Positions 26,697 through 35,240 of a DNA stretch of 64,000 nt are shown here, piece after piece (position 1 is the stretch's first letter; every line of letters begins with the position of its first letter). The notes beneath the pieces were generated by a model. It had not been told where the DNA came from. It was given only the letters and a program-made list of their open reading frames with translations, and ran no database searches. Origin of the DNA: Bradyrhizobium sp. AUGA SZCCT0158 (GTDB taxonomy: Bacteria; Pseudomonadota; Alphaproteobacteria; Rhizobiales; Xanthobacteraceae); assembly GCF_018130065.1 (NCBI RefSeq), contig NZ_JAFCME010000015.1:62001-126000 (forward strand), read 5' to 3'. The position numbers and the translations under genes were made by a program.

Positions 26697-27252
26697 ATTG
26701 ACCTCCTAATCCGAGAGCAAAATTCCTGTGCTAAAATCTCTTTCGGTAGAACTATCCAAGTGATACTACCTTCAGGCATAGCGTGAGACAACTCGATATC
26801 GCGACGCTGGTCGTCTGGCCGCAAACCACGATGCTCCAGCGCTCGAACCGCATGCTGATGATTCTGCGCATAAGCGCGGTTGCGTATCTGCCTGTGATCT
26901 GGGTCACGTAGGCAACGAGAGACCTCCCTGTTCGGGCCGAAAAATCGAACTGATATCGACAAGCTGACGACCAATCTCCACACACGCCAACAATGGAGAA
27001 CGACAATGCTTGCTGAAATCTTTTTGCTGCGCCTGGAAGCCAAGTTGCGCTCGAACCAACAAACCACGCCAGTGAGGAATCCTCGCTTCGTACCGATCGT
27101 GCTGCGTTCGTAACCGAACCGTCATCGGGGGCTCGCCAACGGTGACGCCTCCAAGACAATTTCGTTGATGTTGATCAAGATCGACAACTCAATTGAAGTC
27201 GTCATCAAACGTCTGATAAGAAGCCCTTCGGAATCATATTCGGAGCGTGCAC
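26697..27252. other. A/T-richer gap upstream of the TIR gene
   Basis: About 550 bases between divergent genes. Several short frames occur on both strands, but none has a recognisable domain, a sensible ribosome site or consistent codon use. The TIR promoter should lie in its left part. No repeats, tRNA or integrase remnant are seen. Confidence 0.5.
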
Positions 27253-27759
27253 GTGGCGGACGAAGCAGGTCCCCGGCAGGGACGACAGGGACCACAGGGT
27301 CCGCGCGGCGAACCCGGACGTCCCGGGCCGCAGGGGCATCCCGGACCGCCCGGCCTGGAAGGCCCGCGCGGCAAGCCTGGCGCGGACGGCAAGGCCGGCG
27401 CGCAGGGTAAAGCCGGACCGCAAGGCAAGCGCGGCGAGACTGGCCCGCAGGGTAAAGCCGGCGCGCAGGGTCCGGCAGGCCCCCGCGGCGGACCCGGACC
27501 GCCCGGCCAGCTGCCCTCGATCGAGCAGGTGATGCCGTGGCTGCATCTGATTTTCGATGCCTGGGAAGATCACCGGAAAATGCGCGAGCGCGAGGCGGCG
27601 GAACGCGAAGCCGCAGCACTCGCGGACGCCGAACGGGAAGCCGCCGAGCGAGAGGCGCTCGAGACGGCCCTGCACGGTGATGATGGCGACGCTGATGATG
27701 ACGACGATCGCCACAAGGACAAGAAAAAGCACAAGCGCAAACACAAGGACAGGAAGTAA
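27253..27759 (+). CDS. Collagen-like (Gly-X-Y) repeat protein
   Basis: A 168-residue protein with a GTG start at 27253, preferred to a GTG two codons earlier because CGGAG then sits at proper distance. About 26 uninterrupted Gly-X-Y triplets (residues about 8-86) are rich in GPQ, GPR, GKA, GAQ and GPP, as in a bacterial triple helix. The next 30 residues (LPSIEQVMPWLHLIFDAWED) form an amphipathic helix, then comes a charged coiled coil and an Asp-rich then Lys/His-rich tail. There is no signal peptide or anchor, so it is probably not a usual surface collagen. Function unknown. Confidence 0.82.
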   Translation: MADEAGPRQGRQGPQGPRGEPGRPGPQGHPGPPGLEGPRGKPGADGKAGAQGKAGPQGKRGETGPQGKAGAQGPAGPRGGPGPPGQLPSIEQVMPWLHLIFDAWEDHRKMREREAAEREAAALADAEREAAEREALETALHGDDGDADDDDDRHKDKKKHKRKHKDRK

Positions 27760-27908
27760 GCGCGCCGCTCAGCGCCGCGGACAAACAGGCCCGCGAGCGT
27801 CGCCTACCATTCGCCCAAAGGGATCGTGGGATCGACCTGGCTACACAGCCAGGCCGTCGCCAGTCCGGTGAAAAACGTCAGCAACGCCCGGCCCAACAAA
27901 CACGCGAT

Positions 27909-28130
27909 TCAATGTGCGGCGCTGGGCCCGGCGCCAATATCCGGCAGCAGGCGCATCAGCCGGAAGCACCAGCGCATGACGCGATACCAGAGAAAACCCG
28001 CAATGGAGCCCGAGATCGCGAGAATGGTGATGATGGCGGGCTCGTAGCTTCCGCCCACCCACAGCATCCAGCCGGACCACAGCACGGTGAAAGCGATGGC
28101 GCTCAGTTTCAGGGGAATCGTCGGCTTCAT
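27909..28130 (-). CDS. Small membrane protein, two helices
   Basis: A 73-residue protein starting MKPTIPLKLSAIAFTVLWSG at 28130, after GGAGGGTGTC. Two hydrophobic segments, about residues 9-26 and 29-48, are followed by a basic, aromatic end (WYRVMRWCFRLMRLLP). No family recognised. It probably sits in the inner membrane. Confidence 0.65.
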   Translation of the reverse strand: MKPTIPLKLSAIAFTVLWSGWMLWVGGSYEPAIITILAISGSIAGFLWYRVMRWCFRLMRLLPDIGAGPSAAH

Positions 28131-28272
28131 GACACCCTCCACGGCAATCGGATGGTGCCAACCTATGCCCGGGCGACCGGCCGCACTGTGAGCTACGTCA
28201 CGTGGGCTACCCGGGAAAACGCGATCAGGAACGGCCTCCAATTCAATTGCCGGGCGGCGAACGCAGCCTGTC

Positions 28273-28539
28273 TTATCCGAATCTCGCCCGCGAACGCTCC
28301 CGTGCCTTCTCGGCCTCGACCTCGCGGTCGCGGGCCGGCGCGTTGGTCTGCAGCGACGCCAGCAGGCGGCGGGCGCTGTCGGAAACCTCGGAGACCGCGC
28401 GGTTGAAGGCCTCCGCATTGGCCTGCGACGGCGAGTTGAACCCGGAAAGCTTGCGCACGAATTGCAGCGCCGAAGCATGGATTTCCGCATGCGTCGCCGG
28501 CGGCTCGAAATTGAACAGGGTCTTGATGTTGCGGCACAT
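28273..28539 (-). CDS. DUF2277 family protein
   Basis: An 88-residue protein starting MCRNIKTLFNFEPPATHAEI at 28539, with GAGGAGAGAACC before it. The MCRNIKTLFNFEPPAT start is the signature of DUF2277, and the remainder (ALQFVRKLSGFNSPSQANAEAFNRAV) matches its helical layout. The final AEKARERSRARFG is basic. The function of the family is not known; length is normal. Confidence 0.93.
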   Translation of the reverse strand: MCRNIKTLFNFEPPATHAEIHASALQFVRKLSGFNSPSQANAEAFNRAVSEVSDSARRLLASLQTNAPARDREVEAEKARERSRARFG

Positions 28540-28672
28540 GGTTCTCTCCTCGGGGATGCAGGCTGGCCATTCCAAGGACGAACGGCCGATGCAAAATCCG
28601 ACAGTTTCGACTATTCTGTCATAGATTGAGCGGCGCGTTCACCCTCTCGGCAATGGCAATAGCGAGTTCCCG

Positions 28673-28918
28673 ATGAGCCACGTGACCTACAAGATCGTCG
28701 AGCATGACGGCGGCTGGGCCTATACCGCCAATGGCGTTTTTTCCGAACCGTATCCGACCCACGCCGCGGCGCTCGCGGCCGCGCGGCGTGCGGCGGCCGA
28801 GCAGCGGGTGCCGGGGCGCACCGAGGTGATCGAATACGAAACCGCAGACGGCAAGTGGCAGACCGAGACCGCGGCCGGCAATGACCGGCCTGAGACCGAT
28901 GTCGAGGACACCGCCTAG
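28673..28918 (+). CDS. DUF2188 domain protein
   Basis: An 81-residue protein: VTYKIVEHDGGWAYTANGVF followed by SEPYPTHAAALAAARRAAAEQ and EVIEYETADGKWQTE. This is the double-strand, helix, double-strand pattern of DUF2188, small proteins without known activity. It diverges from the DUF2277 gene. Confidence 0.85.
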   Translation: MSHVTYKIVEHDGGWAYTANGVFSEPYPTHAAALAAARRAAAEQRVPGRTEVIEYETADGKWQTETAAGNDRPETDVEDTA

Positions 28919-28995
28919 CCGCGAACGCACACAATCCGGTGAACGCGCAAGACAGAAACGGCGACCAACGGTCACGCGCCAGTGAAAGGCATCCG

Positions 28996-29609
28996 ATGAT
29001 CGTACGGTTCGGCCGCGGCCTAAGCATCCTGCTCGCATGGTTCATCCTGAGCCAAACCAGCCCGGCCCTTGTCTCCTCCGCCCTCGCCTGCGCTTGCTGC
29101 ACCAATGAAGGTCAGCGCAACGTCGCCACCGTGGCGCTGGATTCCGGCAAGCAGCAGGAGATTGAAAGCCTGCGTTTCGGCAGCAAGGCGACCTTGTTCA
29201 CGGGCGAAGGCGACGTCGAGGGCATTCAAGGCATTGCCACGCCCGCCGGCACCTGCAAGCTTTCGGCGCAATGGCGCGAGGACCGGCTCGTGCTTTCGTT
29301 CCGCGACGCCGCCGGCCGCACCGGCACATTATCGTTGGCGCGTCCCCCAACGATCTCGGTGTTCGAGGTCGACCCGCGCGACGGGCCCGACAGGGGCCAG
29401 GGACCGACGCTCTAAAAGGAATGGAAACTGTCAGCGCCCGCCTCCGGCAGCGGCGTCTTTCAGACCGGTATGCGAGGCAGCAAATCCTGACGCTGATCCT
29501 GCAGGGCGGCGGCAATTCCTGCACCTCCGGGGTCGACTTTACGCACTGGACGCTGGTGATGCAGGGTCCGAAAGCCAGTTACACGCTGTACGGCAATCTG
29601 GTGCGGTGA
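28996..29609 (+). pseudogene. Disrupted exported protein (nonsense codon plus frameshift)
   Basis: The reading begins at 28996 with a signal peptide (MIVRFGRGLSILLAWFIL ... SALACACC) and continues to a TAA at 29413. In the same frame, after the stop, KEWKLSAPASGSGVFQTG continues sensibly to a TGA at 29488; a second frame then carries ILTLILQGGGNSCTSGVDFTHWTLVMQG and the natural end at 29609. One stop mutation and one indel near 29475-29487 therefore split what looks like a single protein of about 200 residues with a CACC motif. No family name is known. The lesions could also be sequencing errors, though two within 80 bases argue for real decay. Confidence 0.75.
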
Positions 29610-29673
29610 AACGCCCTTGTGATAGGCTCCTTAACAAGTGGCCCAAGAGAGCGCCGCATCAGGGGAGATCAGC

Positions 29674-30732
29674 ATGAATTTTTTGCAAATCACGTTGACG
29701 GCCACACTCGCCTTGACCTCCTTCGCCGCATCTGCCGCAGATTATCCGGCGCCCAAACAGGGCGACTGGATCGCCAGGGATTTCAAATTCCACTCCGGCG
29801 AAACCATGGAGCTGCGGCTGCACTACACCACGATCGGCGAGCCGACCGGCCAGCCGGTGCTGGTGCTGCATGGATCGGGCGGCTCCGCCACCAACATGCT
29901 GACGCCGACCTTTGCCGGCGAATTGTTCGGCCCCGGCCAGCCGCTCGACGCGGCGAAGTACTACATCATCATCCCGGACGGGCTCGGCCACGGCAAATCG
30001 TCAAAGCCCTCCGACGGCATGAAGACGGCATTCCCGAAATACAATTATGAGGACATGGTCGACGCGCATTACCGCCTGCTCAAGGAAGGCCTCGGCGTGA
30101 AGCACCTGCGGCTGGTGATCGGTAATTCGATGGGCGGCATGCACACCTGGATCTGGGGCGGCAAATATCCGCAGTACATGGACGCGCTGGTGCCGATGGC
30201 CGCGCAGCCGACCGAAATGGCGGCGCGCAACTGGATGCTGCGGCGGATGATGCTGGAGACCATCCGGAACGATCCCGATTACAACCGGGGCAACTACATT
30301 ACCCAGCCGCGCATGATGAAATACGCCATCGCAGCCTATGGCATCGCCACCGGCGGCGGCACGCTGGCCTATCAGATGCTGGCGCCGACGGGCGCGAAGG
30401 CGGACAAGATGGTGGACGATCGGCTGGCGCTGCCGATTACGGCCGATGCCAACGACTTCATCTATCAGTGGGAAGCCTCGCGCGACTACAATCCGTCCGC
30501 AGACCTCGACAAGATCGAAGCGACGCTGCTTGCGATCAACGCCGCCGACGATGAGCGCAATCCGCCGGAAACCGGCGTCACCGATGCCGCGATGAAACGC
30601 GTCAAGAACGGCCGCCTGTTCCTGATCCCGGCTTCGACCGAAACGCGCGGACACCTCACCACCGGCAACGCCGCATTCTACAAGAAGCAGTTGCAGGAGT
30701 TGCTGCAGGCCGCGCCGCAGCGGAACATGTGA
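29674..30732 (+). CDS. Exported alpha/beta hydrolase of the MetX-like fold
   Basis: A 352-residue protein starting MNFLQITLTATLALTSFAAS at 29674, after CAGGGGAGATCAGC, with a signal peptide ending AASAA. The domain shows VLVLHGSGGSATNM (oxyanion hole), IIIPDGLGHGKSSKPSD, the nucleophile elbow GNSMGGMHTW and the late His in TETRGHLTTG, in the homoserine O-acetyltransferase-like arrangement. Because it is exported, amino-acid acetylation is unlikely; esterase or lactonase activity in the periplasm is more plausible. It stands alone. Confidence 0.88.
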   Translation: MNFLQITLTATLALTSFAASAADYPAPKQGDWIARDFKFHSGETMELRLHYTTIGEPTGQPVLVLHGSGGSATNMLTPTFAGELFGPGQPLDAAKYYIIIPDGLGHGKSSKPSDGMKTAFPKYNYEDMVDAHYRLLKEGLGVKHLRLVIGNSMGGMHTWIWGGKYPQYMDALVPMAAQPTEMAARNWMLRRMMLETIRNDPDYNRGNYITQPRMMKYAIAAYGIATGGGTLAYQMLAPTGAKADKMVDDRLALPITADANDFIYQWEASRDYNPSADLDKIEATLLAINAADDERNPPETGVTDAAMKRVKNGRLFLIPASTETRGHLTTGNAAFYKKQLQELLQAAPQRNM

Positions 30733-30790
30733 GCCGGCGCACAAACCGGATCGCCCGATAGTGGCAGAGCCTATCCGGTAACAGCCGGGC

Positions 30791-31042
30791 TTACGCCTTG
30801 AGACTGCGCCCGGGGGAAGCCTCGACATATTCGATATCGCGGCCGAAACCGGTCAAAGCCGCCTTCACGGCTTTGACATCCTTGGCGTCGGCCTTTGCAA
30901 CGGTGAAAATCGACGCGAGCTTCGGACGCTTCTGGCCGGGATACAAACTTTTCGCAACGAAACCCGCACGCTCAAGCGCGTCGACAATCTCCTGACGCCT
31001 GTCGTGGTCGACGGAATCGCTGAATTTGAACTGGACCGACAT
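30791..31042 (-). CDS. Small protein resembling a free-standing I9 propeptide/inhibitor
   Basis: An 83-residue protein starting MSVQFKFSDSVDHDRRQEIV at 31042, after AAGGGGA. Predicted order strand-helix-strand-strand-helix-strand (VQFKF; DRRQEIVDALERAG; ASIFTVAKAD; DVKAVKAALTGFG; IEYVEASPG) matches the inhibitor I9 fold of subtilisin propeptides, including the final YVEASPG, compare the VEYVEPD end of propeptides. It lies directly downstream of a subtilase gene on the same strand (stop-to-start gap about 50 bases). It may inhibit or help fold that protease. There is no signal peptide. The assignment is by pattern, not by alignment. Confidence 0.6.
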   Translation of the reverse strand: MSVQFKFSDSVDHDRRQEIVDALERAGFVAKSLYPGQKRPKLASIFTVAKADAKDVKAVKAALTGFGRDIEYVEASPGRSLKA

Positions 31043-31092
31043 TCCCCTTAGTTGGGCCACTCCCATTGGCTAATCAAGGCGATTTCCGTTGG

Positions 31093-32523
31093 CTACGCCT
31101 TCTTTTTTGCTTTCTTCCTAGCCTTCTTTTTTGCTTTCTTCTTCGCACCCGCCTTCGCCAGCGCAGCCGCGAGATCAAGCAGGCCTGAACCGTATTCCTG
31201 CGTGAACTTCTTTGTCTTCATCCCGGCCACCTTCTTGGCCGTCGAGGTCAGCCGCTCCACCACGGCGTCGGCCGCGGCTTTCGACTTTGCGGTACGGCCA
31301 TAAACCAGTGCGGCCGCGCCGGCCACATGTGGAGTCGCCATCGATGTGCCCGGCCAGGAGTCGTAGTCCGTGGTGTCCGCAAAGCTCGCCTTGACGCGCG
31401 GCACGGTGGACAGGATGTTGACGCCGGGCGCCACCAGCCCGATATGCGCGCCGGTGCAGGAGAACGACGCCCGCCTGTCGGTTTCGTCGACGGCGCCGAC
31501 GGCAAGCGCGCCAGGGTAACCGGCCGGGAACTCCTTCGGATTACCCTTCTCGAACTCGTTGCCCATGGCAGCCACGACGACCACGCCGGCATCCGCCAAC
31601 TCCTGGAAAATGGCGGCCTCCGCCCTGGAATTTTCGGTGCCACCGATGCTGAGGTTGACGACCTTGATGTCCGAATCGAGCGCGGCCGCCAATGCCTGGC
31701 TGTAATATTCGAAGTTGAAGTTCTGCTCGGCGCTTCCGGGCTTCGGATCGTCGAATATCTTCCAGCAATGCAACCGGCAATTGGCGACGCCGGCGACCCC
31801 GATCGAATTATTGACGATGGCGGCGATCGTGCCGCTGACATGCGTCCCGTGACCGAGAAAGTCCCGGGAGACGTTGCCGTCATGGTGATAGGCGTCGATC
31901 GCTTTCTTGAGGTCGGGATGCCCCTCGTCGAGGCCGCTGTCCAACACCGCGACATGGATCTTGCTGGCGTCGGGATGCGATCCGTCGAACCACCGGATCG
32001 CACGCAGTCCCCACTGGCGATTGACCATGGGATCCGCCTTGCTCAGCCAGCGGTTTGGAACGGGCTCGACCAGATCGATTGCTTTCGAGGCCCGCAGCCG
32101 CTTCAGCAGCGCGGTGGTGGCTTTCTTTTCCTTGACCTCCACGAGTTGAAATCCGGTCAGGGATTTTCTCGAATTGGTCGACGACCTGGCGAGAGCACCA
32201 TGAACGGATGCGAGCGCCATGACTCCAGGCCGCGAAACCTCCGTCCCCCCGCCGGTAACAAAAAGCGGCTTCATCGACTGAAGACCGGCTTCGTTCCTGA
32301 GCATTTCGAGCGGGCCGGCAACTTCGTCCGGCATGGCACGCGCCGCCATGCGGGCGGTCGCCGTCGAGGCCAATGGGCTTGCCGCGACGTGTCTGACGGC
32401 AGATGTCTTGAAGCGGATAATGAACTGGCCCGCGACGTGGTTGCTCTGCGAGGAAGTGCGCAGTTCCGCATGTCGTCGTGATCTGCCAGCGGTTTCGACT
32501 TGCCTTGTACGTTGTGTTGCCAT
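31093..32523 (-). CDS. S8 family serine protease (subtilase)
   Basis: A 476-residue protease starting MATQRTRQVETAGRSRRHAE at 32523 (GAAGGAATT upstream). The triad is complete: Asp195 in VAVLDSGLDEGHPDL, His225 in GHGTHVSGTIA, Ser394 in GTSMATPHVAG; Asn322 makes the oxyanion hole. Residues about 30-158 look like an internal I9-type propeptide (GQFIIRFKTS ... IDLVEPVPNRW). The end is a lysine/alanine tail (AKKKAKKKARKKAKKKA), possibly binding nucleic acid or acidic polymers. There is no signal peptide, so it either acts in the cytoplasm or leaves by another route. A possible I9-like partner follows. Confidence 0.92.
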   Translation of the reverse strand: MATQRTRQVETAGRSRRHAELRTSSQSNHVAGQFIIRFKTSAVRHVAASPLASTATARMAARAMPDEVAGPLEMLRNEAGLQSMKPLFVTGGGTEVSRPGVMALASVHGALARSSTNSRKSLTGFQLVEVKEKKATTALLKRLRASKAIDLVEPVPNRWLSKADPMVNRQWGLRAIRWFDGSHPDASKIHVAVLDSGLDEGHPDLKKAIDAYHHDGNVSRDFLGHGTHVSGTIAAIVNNSIGVAGVANCRLHCWKIFDDPKPGSAEQNFNFEYYSQALAAALDSDIKVVNLSIGGTENSRAEAAIFQELADAGVVVVAAMGNEFEKGNPKEFPAGYPGALAVGAVDETDRRASFSCTGAHIGLVAPGVNILSTVPRVKASFADTTDYDSWPGTSMATPHVAGAAALVYGRTAKSKAAADAVVERLTSTAKKVAGMKTKKFTQEYGSGLLDLAAALAKAGAKKKAKKKARKKAKKKA

Positions 32524-32676
32524 GGGCCAATTCCTTCAAATAGTAGGAATAAAATAATACCCGTTATAAGCGAAAATATCCTCCCGCGCTACTCCGAACA
32601 AGAGCCCGGGACCGGCAATGTCGACGGCACCGCGCAAGTGATGCTAAGGCAACGTTGTGCTGGATGTGAGCGCTCG

Positions 32677-33021
32677 ATGTCGTCGCACCGCTTTCGCTTG
32701 ATTGCACTTGGTCTGTCCGGAGTGATCGAAGGCTCGCACCAGGGCCACGCCGACTTCCGCGTCGGCAAACGCATCTTCGCTACGCTGGGCCATCCCGACG
32801 AAAACTGGGGCACGGTGAAGCTGACGTACGAGCAGCAATCGATGCTGGTAGAGGCGGAGCCCGAAATCTTCCGCCCGGTGCCGGGTGGATGGGGCAAACA
32901 GGGCTACACCAATGTTCGCCTGGCCAAGGCCAATGCGGCGACGCTAAAAAGCGCGCTGACAATGGCCTGGCAGAATGTTGCGCCGAAGGCATCCGCCAAG
33001 CGACGCGGGATGACGCAATAG
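32677..33021 (+). CDS. MmcQ/YjbR family DNA-binding-like protein
   Basis: A 114-residue protein starting MSSHRFRLIALGLSGVIEGS at 32677. The family pattern is clear: DFRVGKRIFATLGHPDENWGTVKL, then QQSMLVEAEPEIFRPVPGGWGKQGYTNVRL and a C-terminal helix ending AWQNVAPK. These proteins share the CyaY-like fold and are of unclear function. An ATG 12 codons upstream is possible. The gene diverges from the subtilase. Confidence 0.85.
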   Translation: MSSHRFRLIALGLSGVIEGSHQGHADFRVGKRIFATLGHPDENWGTVKLTYEQQSMLVEAEPEIFRPVPGGWGKQGYTNVRLAKANAATLKSALTMAWQNVAPKASAKRRGMTQ

Positions 33022-33054
33022 CGATTGCTGCAATCATTCCTTTCCATTGCTGCA

Positions 33055-33726
33055 TCATCCGTCGACCTGCCGGGGTATTCGAAACTCGGGACAACTACCC
33101 CATGGGACGTTGCGCGCGCGATTCTTGTCGGGGGTACCTTTCAGCCCGGCATGCAGAACGTTCACTTCCTGCAACTCGTATCGGCCGGTGGCAAAGTCAT
33201 GAGAAAAGATCACGTCAATGGTTGTGTGCGACCATATCAGGCAAAGAACACACACAGGCGCGAAACGCACTTGCGCCAAGTAGTATGTGAAACGGACGCG
33301 CGAACCGGAGCGATCCCCTCGCGCATCCGGCACTTCCTGAGTCTGGACGTATTCTGCGCCCATGCTGCGCATAACGGCATGGCCTGAAGCCAGCAGCCGA
33401 TTCATGGACGCGCCGGGCCCGGCAAGTTCTCTGACATGTGAGAGAAGCTGATCATTGATATTGCTGTTGAAGGTTGCTGTCGGGCCTCGAAAGCCATTGT
33501 CCGACGGCCAAAACACCCCATTCGACAGACCGGGCCATACTGTCCAGCGTTGCGCGCCGGCCCGAGACAGGATGCGCTCGTATTCAGCAACGCTAATCGA
33601 ACCGACGCTGCATTTCTCCAGCCCGACGAGTTCGGTAAAGCTGAAAGCCCAGAGCAAGACGGGGAGCGCAAACAGCAATCCCACGGGTGAAAGCAATCCT
33701 ATCGCAATCTTCGGGTTCGTGCTCAA
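33055..33726 (-). CDS. Hypothetical membrane-anchored protein
   Basis: A 223-residue frame from a TTG at 33726 (GGAAA upstream): a hydrophobic segment at about 8-30 (LLSPVGLLFALPVLLWAFSF) and then a mostly soluble part with a second apolar stretch (FAPVCVLCLIWSHTTIDVIF). Base composition is A/T-richer than neighbours. I do not recognise a family. The start is uncertain, and the frame may have decayed, but it is the longest consistent reading in the region. Confidence 0.5.
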   Translation of the reverse strand: MSTNPKIAIGLLSPVGLLFALPVLLWAFSFTELVGLEKCSVGSISVAEYERILSRAGAQRWTVWPGLSNGVFWPSDNGFRGPTATFNSNINDQLLSHVRELAGPGASMNRLLASGHAVMRSMGAEYVQTQEVPDARGDRSGSRVRFTYYLAQVRFAPVCVLCLIWSHTTIDVIFSHDFATGRYELQEVNVLHAGLKGTPDKNRARNVPWGSCPEFRIPRQVDG

Positions 33727-34205
33727 CGCGTTTCCAATCGTGAAGATTGACCGTAGAGCGGTTCCTTCCCCCGATCACGGGAGGTCAGGCCGGATATTAG
33801 GCAACTTGCTGCGCACAGCTCACCACGAATCTGCACGCACGGTCGATAGCACGTTCGTGCTGCGCTTATTTCAAGCCAGCAATCAGCTCGGCACGACGAA
33901 TGAGCTAGCCTTGCCTCGCATCAAACTGTGTAAGGACGATCAGCCAGCAGTCCCGATTTCGCACCGCATCAATTCCACTTCACTATCGTGCCAGCGCCAC
34001 GATCGCGGCAATCCGATCGCCGAAGCCGTGGTGCTTACGTGCTTCATCGTGGCAGCATCATCAGCTGTTTTGTGCCGGCGGACGCGGTGCAAGATATCGG
34101 CAGTCTCCGGGACCGTAGGACCATTCCAAAAGATAATGGGTGGTCGCCGGAATATCGCGATGGTACCTTCACGTTATCGCGCCGCATTCATTCAGGAGAT
34201 ACGCC
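33727..34205. other. Intergenic stretch without a supported gene
   Basis: About 480 bases between divergent genes. Short frames exist but none has a domain or ribosome site. The ribosome site AGGAGATACGCC of the next gene lies at its right end. No repeats seen. Confidence 0.5.
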
Positions 34206-34811
34206 TTGACCGACTTTGCCGCCAGCGACCTCGCCGCGATCTATCCTGCCCCCTCGCCGCGCGTGATCGCGAAGGCGCGGCCCGAGATCGACGTCCATGC
34301 CAAGAAATTCATCGGCATGTCGCCGTTCTGCGTGCTGGCCACGTCGGGCTCGGACGGCAGCGTCGACGCCTCGCCGCGCGGCGGCAATCCCGGCTTCATC
34401 CATGTCGCCGGACCGAACGCGCTGCTGATGCCGGACCGCTCCGGCAACAACCGGATCGACAGCTTTCGCAACATTGTCGAGGGAAGCGGCTTCGTGCAGC
34501 TGATCTTCTTCGTGCCCGGGATCGACGAGACGCTACGCGTCGGCGGCAAGGGCAAGGTATCGGCGGATCCCGAACTGATGGCGTCGATGGTGGAGTTCGG
34601 CAAGCCACCGCGCGCGGTGCTGCACATCGACGTGCACGAGGCCTATTTCCACTGCGGCAAAGCACTGATGCGCTCAAAGCTGTGGGCGGGCGATACGCGG
34701 GTGGAACGCGCCGTGATGCCCAGCATCGGCGAAGTCATTCACGACCAGACCGGCCTTGGCGAGCGGGAAAGCCAGGAAGTGATTTACGAGCGCTACAAGA
34801 CGCAGCTGTAA
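34206..34811 (+). CDS. Pyridoxamine 5'-phosphate oxidase-like flavin protein
   Basis: A 201-residue protein with a TTG start at 34206, set by AGGAGATACGCC; the reading before it lacks homology. KKFIGMSPFCVLATSGSDGSVDASPRGGNPGFIHV is the FMN-binding split-barrel start, and LMPDRSGNNRIDSFRNI and VFVP-like FFVPGIDETLRVGGKGKV complete it, in the MSMEG_1061-type branch. Such proteins bind FMN or F420; the reaction here is unknown. Codon use is normal. Confidence 0.9.
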   Translation: MTDFAASDLAAIYPAPSPRVIAKARPEIDVHAKKFIGMSPFCVLATSGSDGSVDASPRGGNPGFIHVAGPNALLMPDRSGNNRIDSFRNIVEGSGFVQLIFFVPGIDETLRVGGKGKVSADPELMASMVEFGKPPRAVLHIDVHEAYFHCGKALMRSKLWAGDTRVERAVMPSIGEVIHDQTGLGERESQEVIYERYKTQL

Positions 34812-34842
34812 GGGAAGGTCGAACCTGGTGCGGTTGCCGGGA

Positions 34843-35229
34843 TCAGCGATCGGTCGCAGGGCTGCTTGCGCTACCGGCCAGGCGAAGTTGGGCCAGCCGC
34901 ACTTCCCTGTCTGCAATCCATTGCTCTACTTTTTGAGCCTGGCTTGAGCCGAACTCGAATTCCCCCATCGGCGTGCCCGCATCGATCCATCGCCGGTTGC
35001 TGGCAGGCAAGAAGCAGACAAGCACGGCAATAGCCGCCGCCACGGCCACAGCGAGCGCGCCCATCACGAAATCGGCCCACAAGAGATAGCCAAGGAAAAC
35101 GGCAAGCGCGGCGAGCATGAACATGCTGCCGCGCTTCATCACCCGCCCATTACGCTCGAGATGCGCATAATGCGATCTCAGCTCCGCCAGCTCTCGCTCG
35201 AGCCGGGCAATTTCCTCAGAGGGCGCCAT
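34843..35229 (-). CDS. Membrane protein with N-terminal coiled coil
   Basis: A 128-residue protein starting MAPSEEIARLERELAELRSH: a coiled coil (residues 4-26), then two membrane helices at about 34-52 and 57-75 and a soluble tail ending SASSPATDR. It starts 11 bases after the bfr stop on the same strand, so it is probably in the bfr operon. Function unknown. Confidence 0.75.
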   Translation of the reverse strand: MAPSEEIARLERELAELRSHYAHLERNGRVMKRGSMFMLAALAVFLGYLLWADFVMGALAVAVAAAIAVLVCFLPASNRRWIDAGTPMGEFEFGSSQAQKVEQWIADREVRLAQLRLAGSASSPATDR

Positions 35230-35240
35230 CGCGCCTCCGC

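Noticed and set aside
26752..27159. 135-residue minus-strand frame upstream of the TIR gene, a possible partner protein
   Set aside because: No domain, no ribosome site, and composition (many Trp, Arg, Cys, Ser) typical of a chance frame.
33455..34936. 493-residue plus-strand frame around 34 kb
   Set aside because: It overlaps two better genes in other frames and becomes Arg-rich nonsense where the flavin protein is encoded.
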